Of a stretch of 64,000 nucleotides of DNA, positions 57,449-64,000 are shown one piece after another. Origin of the DNA: Bradyrhizobium sp. SRL28 (GTDB taxonomy: Bacteria > Pseudomonadota > Alphaproteobacteria > Rhizobiales > Xanthobacteraceae); NCBI RefSeq assembly GCF_018596315.1, contig NZ_JAHEAG010000002.1, positions 310,001-374,000 of the forward strand. The letters are read 5' to 3'. The notes under the pieces were generated by a model. It saw only the letters and a program-made list of their open reading frames with translations, made no database searches and was not told the origin of the DNA. A program made the position numbers and the translations under genes. The stretch's first letter is position 1; the number at the start of each line of letters is the position of its first letter.

Positions 57449-59167
57449 ATGAATCGGCCATTCAATATGCCTGACGAGTTTGTCGAGGGATTCATGAAGG
57501 CGGGTGCGAGCCTGTGGCGGTCGCTGGGATGGACACCGAATGCCGATCGCGACGGCGCGAGCGTCAGCTCAGCTCTGAGTTCGTCGGGACGCATCGCCGA
57601 ACTACAGGCTGAACATCTGATGCGTCTGTACCAGCTCACGGAAAACGTCTTCAAATCGGCGGCAGGAATGCAGACCGAGGCGGCCCTCGAACCTCTGCGC
57701 GGCGATCGCAGGTTCAACGCCACGGAATGGCGGGACAATTCGCTCCATAGTCTGCTGAAGCAATGCTATTTGCTGAATTCGCGCTATTGCACTGACTTCG
57801 TCGAAGCGCTGGATCTGGACGAAAAGGAAAAGCATCGGCTGCGTTTCTTCACGCGCCAACTCGTCGAGGCGATGAGTCCGACCAATTTTGTCGCCACCAA
57901 TCCCGACGTCATCAAGCTCGCGACGGACACCGAAGGCCAAAGCCTCAAGGCAGGCCTGGACAATTTGATGTCGGATCTGGGCAGGGGCAGTCTGACGATC
58001 ACGGACGAGGGCGCTTTCCAGGTCGGAAAGGACGTCGCGGCATCCAGGGGCGCGGTCGTATTCGAGAACGACCTGTTTCAACTGCTTCAATATGAACCGG
58101 CGACGGAGCAGGTGGCTGTGCGGCCACTGCTGATCGTGCCGCCCTGCATCAACAAATTCTACATTCTTGACCTCCAGCCGGCCAATTCCTTCGTCCGGTT
58201 TGCGGTCGAGCACGGCATGACGGTCTTCATCGTTTCCTGGCGCAACCCGGATGCCTCTTGCGGGCATTTTGGATGGGATGATTACGTCGAGCACGGCGCA
58301 ATGCGTGCCATCGAGATCACTCGATCGATTTCCGGCGCCGACAAGGTCAATGTCGTCGGCTGGTGCGTCGGCGGAACCATCCTGTCGTCTGCACTTGCCA
58401 TCCTTCGGACCCGAGGCGACGAATCGGTCGCCAGCGTGACGCTGCTGACGACCATGCTCGATTTCCGCGAACCGGGTGATCTCGGCGTATTCGTGGACGA
58501 GGAGAGCGTGCGACAGCGTGAGCAGACCATCGGAAATGGCGGCATCTACCGCGGCGCCGAGCTGGGGTTCGTGTTCCAGACCCTGCGTTCGAAAGAGCTG
58601 ATATGGCCAAACGTGATCAATAATTATCTGAAAGGAAAATCGCCCGAGCGTTTCGATCTCCTGTTCTGGAATGCCGACGTAACCAATCTGCCGGGCCCGA
58701 TGTACTGCTGGTATATCAGGAACATGTACCTGGAGAACAATCTCCGGGAACCGAACAGGTTGACGATGTGCAACACTTCAGTCGATCTGGGGCGGGTTGA
58801 CCTGCCGGCCTATGTTCTGGCGACTGCCGAGGACCATATCGTGCCGTGGCGATCCGCCTATCGGACAACGGGCCTGTTCGGCGGCGATACTCGCTTTGTC
58901 CTTGGCGCAAGCGGCCATATCGCCGGTGTGATCAATCCGGCGTCGAAGAACAAGCGAAGCTATTGGGTGTCGACCAATCGGTGCGACGACCCGGCGACCT
59001 GGCTGGCCGGCGCCGATGAAAAGCCCGGCAGCTGGTGGAATGATTGGATCGCCTGGCTCAAGCCGCGGGCGGAAGAACAACTACCGGCGCGCACGCAACT
59101 CGGCAGCAACCTCTATCCTCCGGGCGAATCTGCACCCGGTCGATATGTGAAGGCGAAAGCCGACTGA
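57449..59167 (+). CDS. phaC: Class I polyhydroxyalkanoate synthase (PhaC)
   Basis: 572 residues. Lipase-like box VVGWCVGGTILSS with catalytic Cys306, Asp in LATAEDHIVPWRSAY and His in GASGHIAGVINPASKNKR, followed by YWVSTNR. Polymerises (R)-3-hydroxybutyryl-CoA. GAGGGG precedes the ATG. The gap from dctD is 166 bp, the largest in the run, so it may also have its own promoter. Not adjacent to phaAB but in the same strand block. Length fits class I. Confidence 0.94.
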   Translation: MNRPFNMPDEFVEGFMKAGASLWRSLGWTPNADRDGASVSSALSSSGRIAELQAEHLMRLYQLTENVFKSAAGMQTEAALEPLRGDRRFNATEWRDNSLHSLLKQCYLLNSRYCTDFVEALDLDEKEKHRLRFFTRQLVEAMSPTNFVATNPDVIKLATDTEGQSLKAGLDNLMSDLGRGSLTITDEGAFQVGKDVAASRGAVVFENDLFQLLQYEPATEQVAVRPLLIVPPCINKFYILDLQPANSFVRFAVEHGMTVFIVSWRNPDASCGHFGWDDYVEHGAMRAIEITRSISGADKVNVVGWCVGGTILSSALAILRTRGDESVASVTLLTTMLDFREPGDLGVFVDEESVRQREQTIGNGGIYRGAELGFVFQTLRSKELIWPNVINNYLKGKSPERFDLLFWNADVTNLPGPMYCWYIRNMYLENNLREPNRLTMCNTSVDLGRVDLPAYVLATAEDHIVPWRSAYRTTGLFGGDTRFVLGASGHIAGVINPASKNKRSYWVSTNRCDDPATWLAGADEKPGSWWNDWIAWLKPRAEEQLPARTQLGSNLYPPGESAPGRYVKAKAD

Positions 59168-59873
59168 CAGCCAGCGTCTATGACGAGCGTGGTAGACGGC
59201 GTCATCACGCTGCTCTCATTCTATTGAGGTGTTTCCTCACATACGCTGACGTTGGAGCGCGCATGATCTCTTCAGTTCGCACTTGATCAATGCGGGCTTC
59301 ATTGCCAGATCTGATTTTCATTTCGGTTGGATGTGTATCGTTGTCGGCGTTTCATCGCGTCGCTCGCGTTGCGATGTGAATTGGGAAAGAAATGCTTCCA
59401 GCGACAATCTGCGTGCTGGATCGGAATGCAATTAGATGAAGGTCGCCACGCGTGTGCACTCGGGTTTTCGTGTGCACCATTGGTTAGAAGGCGGTGTGTG
59501 CACGATGTGTGCACCGGGAGATCAAAGAAAATCCAACGACAACCGACGCGAGCAGGCTGAGTGGGAATCCGCTGCAGTTAGTTGGCGGCAGACCGATGTC
59601 TGGTGAGGGGGAATCTTCTTCGGCAATTCGCGAATTTGCGCCGTCCGGAGAATCCACAGAACATCAGGTTCTAGAGGGCGCCGGTATTGCCAAAATGGAA
59701 AAGGTCTTTTTCGAATTTGTTCGTGACCGAGCTTGCTGCGGCATCCCTCTTGTAAATTCATTCGGAGCCTGCGACTGCTCGGCTTGATCAAGGCTTGCAG
59801 CAATAGCGGCCCGATCGCTATCGCGGCGAAGACGAGCAGCCGCCGCGATCAACAACAAAAGGGGGAGATCAAT
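59168..59873. other. 706-bp gap between phaC and the NitT-type operon
   Basis: No gene supported. It holds ATGACG/CGTCAT (59180-59204) and TGAGG/CCTCA (59225-59239) dyads, weak candidates for the end of the phaC transcript, and the repeat half at 59484. The segment at 59240-59480 is more AT-rich than its surroundings. Confidence 0.5.
59484..59547. repeat. Dispersed repeat, right half only
   Basis: 64 bp matching 21881-21944 with about eight differences: GGTGTGTGC, CGATGTGTGCA, GGGAGATCAAAGAAAATCCA and ACAACC in order. Left of TTAGA the sequence is unrelated to the left half. Marks the right edge of the carbon/redox block. Confidence 0.7.
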
Positions 59874-60847
59874 ATGAGCGTCGCTTCGAGAGTCCTGACC
59901 GTTGCGCTCGGTCTTGTCATGGCCGGTATCGCGGGTTTTTGCGGCGTATCGGCAGCCGACACGCCGAAGGCGGTCGTGACGGTTCAGGCCGGCTTCATAC
60001 CGGTGACCGACGTGGCGGCGCTCTATCTCGGCGAAGAGGTGGGTATCTTCAAGAAGCACGGCATCGATCTGAAAGTGAATATGGGGACGACCGGCGCGGC
60101 ACTGGTTCCGTCGGTGATGAGCGGCGAATACCACTTCGCCTTCAGTTCCCTGGTGTCGCTGCTGCAGGCGCGCGACAAGGGATTGCCGGTCAAGATCATC
60201 GCTGCCGGTTCGAGTTCGACCGCAACCAGCGGCGCCGACGTCACGATGATTCACGCGGGACCGAACAGCGGCATCAAGTCGGCAAAGGATCTCGAAGGCA
60301 AGCAGTCAGCGTCAACGCACTCAATGGACTGCTGCAACTGCTTGGCAGGATCGCAGTGAAAGCCGATGGCGGTGACCCCAGCAAGGTCCGCTTCATCGAA
60401 CTTGGTTTCGCGGACGCGCTGGCCGCGCTGCAATCCGGCAAGATCGACGCCATGGTCGGTGCGGAGCCGTTCGGCACCGCCGCCATCGCTGCGGGTTTCC
60501 CGGCGATCAACTCGCCCTACATCGCGATGTCGAAGAAGAGCATGCTGACCTCGGCCTATTTCACCTTTGAGAACCAGCTCAAGGGCAATCCGGAGCTGTT
60601 CAAGAGCATTCGGGCGGCGATCAACGAATCGCTCGACTATGCCCAGAAGAATCCTGACGGCGTCCGCAAGCAGCTGCCGAAGTTCACCAAGCTCGGCCCC
60701 GAGGTCGCCGCGAAATTGATTCTTCCGACCTACCTCACCGCGGTGCCGAAGGAATCGATCGAGCTATTCTCCACCTACGCCAAGGAATTCGGCATGATCA
60801 ACAAGCCCACGGTGTATGACGACATCGTCTGGAGCGAGGCCAAGTAA
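59874..60847 (+). pseudogene. NitT/TauT-type ABC binding protein with a frameshift
   Basis: ATG 59874 (GGGGGAGATC before it) gives a signal peptide (cleavage near VSAAD) and an NMT1/SsuA-like domain (FIPVTDVAALYLGEEVGIFKKHGI, LVPSVMSGEYHFAFSSLVSLL). At about 60300-60304 (AAGGCAAGCAGTC) the frame breaks and stops at 60359. Homologous sequence resumes one frame over (SVNALNGLLQLLG to the end at 60847). One inserted base would restore GK-VSVN. Either a recent inactivation or a sequencing error; the rest of the operon is intact. Confidence 0.85.
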
Positions 60848-60848
60848 C

Positions 60849-61616
60849 GTGGCTCGACGTCTGAACAGCGTCAGCGGCTTTCTGCTGCTGGCCATTCTGT
60901 GGGAGGTCGCCCCGCGGCTTGGCCTTGCCGATCGACAATTCTTTCCGCCGCTCAGTAGGCTATTGGTCGAGCTGTTCAGCCTGGCCGCGACGCAGGAGTT
61001 CTGGGGGTACCTGCTGAGCACCGCGCGCACCTGGGCGATCGGCCTCGTGGTGGCGACAGCGGCCGGCGTGATCGCCGGCCTCGCGATCGGGCTCGTGCCC
61101 GGCGCGCGGACCTATACCCATTCCACCATCGAGTTCCTGCGCCCGATCCCCTCGGTGGCGTTGATTCCCGGCGTCATCTTGATTTTCGGCTCGCGCTATC
61201 AATCCGGCGTGGTGCTGATCACCTATGCGGCGTTCTGGCAGGTGCTGCTGCAGATGCTGTATGGCCTCAACGACATCGACGCGGTGGCCAGAGACACCGC
61301 GCGTTCGTTTCGATTCAGCCGGACCGGCTTCATCGTGCACGTCGCATGGCCGACGCTGCTGCCGTTTCTGTTCACCGGCATTCGGCTCGCCGCATCGATC
61401 GCGCTGGTGCTCGCTGTCACCGCGGAGATGGTGATCGGCACCTATGGTATCGGACGCGGCATCGTCGTCGCGCAGACCTCGAATGCGATCCCGACCATGT
61501 ACGCGCTGGTGATCGTGACCGGCCTGATGGGCGTCGGAATCAACGTCGCGGCACGGGGGATCGAACAGCGCCTGCTGCGCTGGCACCCGTCGGTGCGCAA
61601 TACGGCCGCGATCTGA
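60849..61616 (+). CDS. NitT/TauT-type ABC permease 1
   Basis: 255 residues, BPD_transp_1 domain with about six helices. The N-terminal RRLNSVSGFLLLAILWEVAPR and the EAA-like loop DTARSFRFSRTGFIVHVAWP are typical of SsuC/TauC. Start taken as GTG 60849, two bases after the binding-protein stop. Pairs with the next permease, so the transporter has two different membrane subunits, an arrangement used by some riboflavin- or pyrimidine-precursor-type systems. Substrate unknown. Confidence 0.85.
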   Translation: MARRLNSVSGFLLLAILWEVAPRLGLADRQFFPPLSRLLVELFSLAATQEFWGYLLSTARTWAIGLVVATAAGVIAGLAIGLVPGARTYTHSTIEFLRPIPSVALIPGVILIFGSRYQSGVVLITYAAFWQVLLQMLYGLNDIDAVARDTARSFRFSRTGFIVHVAWPTLLPFLFTGIRLAASIALVLAVTAEMVIGTYGIGRGIVVAQTSNAIPTMYALVIVTGLMGVGINVAARGIEQRLLRWHPSVRNTAAI

Positions 61617-61635
61617 GCCGGGGATACGGGGCAGC

Positions 61636-62424
61636 ATGGTTCGGACCACCGGAAAAATTCTGCATCGTCTGGCGATCGAGCTCGTGCTTCCGCTCGCCTT
61701 GTTCGGGTTGTTGCTGGCGGTGAGCGCCAATTCGACCAATTTCTACTTTCCGCCGCTTGCCCGCGTGCTGGAGCGGTTCGATGCGCTGTGGCTCGGCCCG
61801 CGGTTTGTCACCGACGTGCTGCCGAGTCTCGGCCGCCTGATCGCTGGCTACGCCATCGCCTGCCTTGCGGGGGTCGTGATCGGCGTGCCGCTCGGCATGT
61901 TCGCCGCGCTGCGCCGCGCGGCGGAGCCGGTGCTGGAATTCTTTCGCGCGATCCCGCCGCCGGCACTGATTCCGGTGCTGGTGATGCTGGCCGGTTTCGG
62001 CGACACCATGAAGGTTGCGGTCATCGTCACCGGCGCGATCTGGCCGATACTGCTCAACACGGTGGAAGGCGTCAAAGGCGCCGATAGTGTGCTCGACGAG
62101 ACCTGCCGCACGTACCAGATCAGGGGCATGAGCCGCTTGTGGAACTTCGTACTGCCGAGTGCCAGTCCGCAGATCGTGGTCGGCATGCGGGTCGGGCTGT
62201 CGATCGGCATCATCCTGATGGTGATCAGCGAGATGTTTGCCGCCACTACGGGACTCGGCGCCGCCATCATCGTGTTCCAGCGCAGTTTTGAGATCCCGGA
62301 GATGTGGAGCGGTGTGCTGATGCTCGGCCTGTTCGGGTTCGCGCTCTCGGTGGTTTTCAGGCTGTTCGAGCGGCGAGCGTTGAAATGGTATTACGGCATG
62401 CGAGATCTGGAAAGGCGAAGCTGA
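61636..62424 (+). CDS. NitT/TauT-type ABC permease 2
   Basis: 262 residues, same family as the preceding gene. FRAIPPPALIPVLVMLAGFGD and the loop ETCRTYQIRGMSRLWNFVLPSASPQIV are clear. GGGG-rich site before ATG 61636. Its stop is followed directly by the ATPase start, so the two are coupled. Confidence 0.87.
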   Translation: MVRTTGKILHRLAIELVLPLALFGLLLAVSANSTNFYFPPLARVLERFDALWLGPRFVTDVLPSLGRLIAGYAIACLAGVVIGVPLGMFAALRRAAEPVLEFFRAIPPPALIPVLVMLAGFGDTMKVAVIVTGAIWPILLNTVEGVKGADSVLDETCRTYQIRGMSRLWNFVLPSASPQIVVGMRVGLSIGIILMVISEMFAATTGLGAAIIVFQRSFEIPEMWSGVLMLGLFGFALSVVFRLFERRALKWYYGMRDLERRS

Positions 62425-63222
62425 ATGGCAATGAACGCAGTTGCGGTGGTGTCGGTGAGCCATCTCAACAAAGTCTACCAGTCCAGGGAGCGCCGGGTCG
62501 AAGCGATCGGCGATCTGACCTTCGACGTCGCGGCCGGCGACTTCACGTGCATCGTCGGCCCGTCGGGCGCCGGCAAGACCACCTTGCTAAAGTGTCTCTC
62601 CGGGCTGCTGGCGCCGACCTCTGGCGCGATTCTGGTCAATGGGCACGCGGTGGTCGGGCCGCCGGCGGAAATGGCGGTCGTGTTCCAGGAATACGGCCGC
62701 AGCCTGTTCCCGTGGAAGACCGTGCGGGAGAATATCGAGCTGCCGCTGCGCGAGAAGAAGATCGCGAGGACCGAGCGTGCGCGCCTGGTCGATGAGGCGC
62801 TGGAGGCGGTCGCACTCACCGGCGTCGCCGGTTCCTATCCCTGGCAGCTTTCGGGCGGCATGCAGCAGCGGGTGGCGATTGCGCGCGCTGTGGCCTATCA
62901 GCCGAAGGTGATGGTGCTCGATGAGCCGTTCGCAGCGGTCGATGCCCAGACCCGCGCCGATCTCGAAGACCTGATGCTTCGGCTCTGGAGCGAACTCGAT
63001 CTCACGGTGATTTTCGTGACCCACGACATCGACGAGGCCGTCTATCTCGGCCAGCGCGTGCTGGTGCTGTCGTCGTCGCCCACCCGTGTTCTCGATGACG
63101 TCCCGATTGACATCGCGGGACCGCGTAGCCAGGCCACAACGCGGGTCGAACCCCGCTTTGCCGAACTGCGAACCCGCGTCTATCGCGGCATTCAGCAGGC
63201 GAAGGCGAGCGTCCATGGCTAG
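62425..63222 (+). CDS. NitT/TauT-type ABC ATP-binding protein
   Basis: 265 residues. Walker A GPSGAGKTT near residue 45, Q-loop VFQEYGRSLFPWKTV, signature LSGGMQQRVAIARAVA, Walker B VMVLDEPFAAVD, switch FVTHDIDEAVYL. All catalytic motifs intact, so only the binding protein of the system is broken. Last gene of the operon, convergent with the LysR-type gene. Confidence 0.9.
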   Translation: MAMNAVAVVSVSHLNKVYQSRERRVEAIGDLTFDVAAGDFTCIVGPSGAGKTTLLKCLSGLLAPTSGAILVNGHAVVGPPAEMAVVFQEYGRSLFPWKTVRENIELPLREKKIARTERARLVDEALEAVALTGVAGSYPWQLSGGMQQRVAIARAVAYQPKVMVLDEPFAAVDAQTRADLEDLMLRLWSELDLTVIFVTHDIDEAVYLGQRVLVLSSSPTRVLDDVPIDIAGPRSQATTRVEPRFAELRTRVYRGIQQAKASVHG

Positions 63223-63291
63223 GTCTGTCCTTCGTCGGGTTAGCGCAGGAGCGCCCCCCCGGAATGGCGGCCTATTCGTCGCAGGAGATCC

Positions 63292-64000
63292 TCATGCAAG
63301 CGGCGCAGCGTGGTCGCTCGCAGCGGGGCGCGCCCTCTGGCCGATCGTCCCTTGCGCAAAACCTTGCTTCAAAATGCCGACCAGCTGGCGCACCGCCGGC
63401 TTATCGATCCGGTTCTTGGGAATCAGCGCCTTCACCCAGAATTCGGGCACCGGATAGTCCGGCAGCAAGGTAACGAGTTCGCCGCTCTCGATGCTGGGCA
63501 TGGCGATGTGATTTGCGATCCGGGCGATGCCCATGCCGGCGATGGCCGCACGCAGCAGCAACTGGCTGTCGTTGGCGCTCAGTTTTGCCTTGACGTCGAC
63601 GTTGATCAATCCGCGACGACTTTCGAAGGTCCAGTTCAGGCCGGTGGTGGCGAAGGTGAGGCAGTCGTGCTGCACCAGATCGCGCGGATGTTGCGGGGTG
63701 TCGCAGCGCTCCAAATAGGCGGGTGACGCGCAGACGACGCGCGGGTAAGGGCACAGCGGTTCGTCGATCACGCCGGGATAAGATGTCGGCAGCGCGCCGA
63801 TGGCGAGATCAAAGCCTTCCTCGATCGGATTGACCGAACGATCGAGCATCACCAGCTCGATGCTGATCTTGGGATGAGCGATCTGGAAACGGGTCAGCAT
63901 CTCGCCGAGATCGAGAATGGCGATGGTGGTCGGCGACTTGATCCGCAGATGACCTTCCATCTCGGAGGTCGAGACCTGGGATTCCTGGAAAATCGCATCA
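63292..64000 (-). CDS. LysR-family regulator, N-terminus beyond the window
   Basis: About 236 residues of the C-terminal effector-binding domain are seen: GHLRIKSPTTIAI, FQIAHPKISIELVMLD, EEGFDLAIGALP and GMGIARIANHIAM match the LysR substrate fold. The frame continues past 64000 without a stop, and the helix-turn-helix must lie outside. Convergent with the transporter genes, so no evidence it controls them. Confidence 0.85.
   Translation of the reverse strand, partial: DAIFQESQVSTSEMEGHLRIKSPTTIAILDLGEMLTRFQIAHPKISIELVMLDRSVNPIEEGFDLAIGALPTSYPGVIDEPLCPYPRVVCASPAYLERCDTPQHPRDLVQHDCLTFATTGLNWTFESRRGLINVDVKAKLSANDSQLLLRAAIAGMGIARIANHIAMPSIESGELVTLLPDYPVPEFWVKALIPKNRIDKPAVRQLVGILKQGFAQGTIGQRARPAASDHAAPLA

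Noticed and set aside
59240..59480. tRNA or small RNA gene in the AT-rich part after phaC
   Set aside because: No cloverleaf, no CCA end and no clear promoter-terminator pair could be traced.

Overview
The window reads as a chromosomal segment of a high-GC alphaproteobacterium of the Bradyrhizobium / Rhodopseudomonas / Afipia group. The evidence is the aerobic cob gene set with BluB, an RpoH-type sigma factor with an RpoH box, several tiny secreted proteins of a style common in that group (one DUF3551), and high GC with alphaproteobacterial codon use. This is inference from content; no rRNA, tRNA, insertion sequence, prophage or CRISPR array was seen.

Layout. (1) 1-9850, vitamin B12: cobO (partial), cobQ, cobD/cbiB, btuF, cobC, btuD, btuC, btuB and bluB. 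A complete cobalamin riboswitch precedes btuB on the minus strand. A second cobalamin aptamer on the plus strand (about 9670-9850) has no gene behind it. (2) 9880-12457: three small secreted proteins and an RpoH paralogue. (3) 12834-19686: an RND efflux permease and adaptor, then a two-component system. (4) 19709-22787: a DUF3551 protein, a PEP mutase/isocitrate lyase family enzyme, cytochrome b561 and nicotinamidase. (5) 22799-34539, amide use: AmiR/AmiC-type regulators diverge from amidase 1 - FmdA-type amidase - five-gene branched-chain-type ABC transporter - amidase 2 - SDR. The amidase leader carries a sigma70-like promoter followed by a strong intrinsic terminator just before the start codon, the layout expected for ANTAR antitermination. 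(6) 34867-59167, carbon/redox block: lipA diverges from a 15-gene same-strand run, aceE-aceF-lpd, TAXI receptor, dctA, phaA-phaB, thioesterase, phasin, maeB, ndh, cydA-cydB, dctB-dctD, phaC. (7) 59874-64000: a NitT/TauT-type ABC transporter whose binding-protein gene is frameshifted, and a partial LysR regulator.

The most interesting unit is block 6. It combines dicarboxylate uptake (DctA), malate to pyruvate plus NADPH (MaeB), pyruvate to acetyl-CoA plus NADH (a homodimeric-type PDH with its own lipoyl synthase), acetyl-CoA plus NADPH to polyhydroxybutyrate (PhaA, PhaB, PhaC, phasin), and an uncoupled or weakly coupled NADH oxidase path (NDH-2 to a cyanide-insensitive-type bd oxidase). It also encodes its own DctB/DctD-like kinase and sigma54 activator. 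A near-consensus -24/-12 sigma54 promoter lies upstream of aceE. The block is bounded by the left and right halves of a dispersed repeat whose joined copy is seen at 21829-21944, so it may have been inserted as one module.
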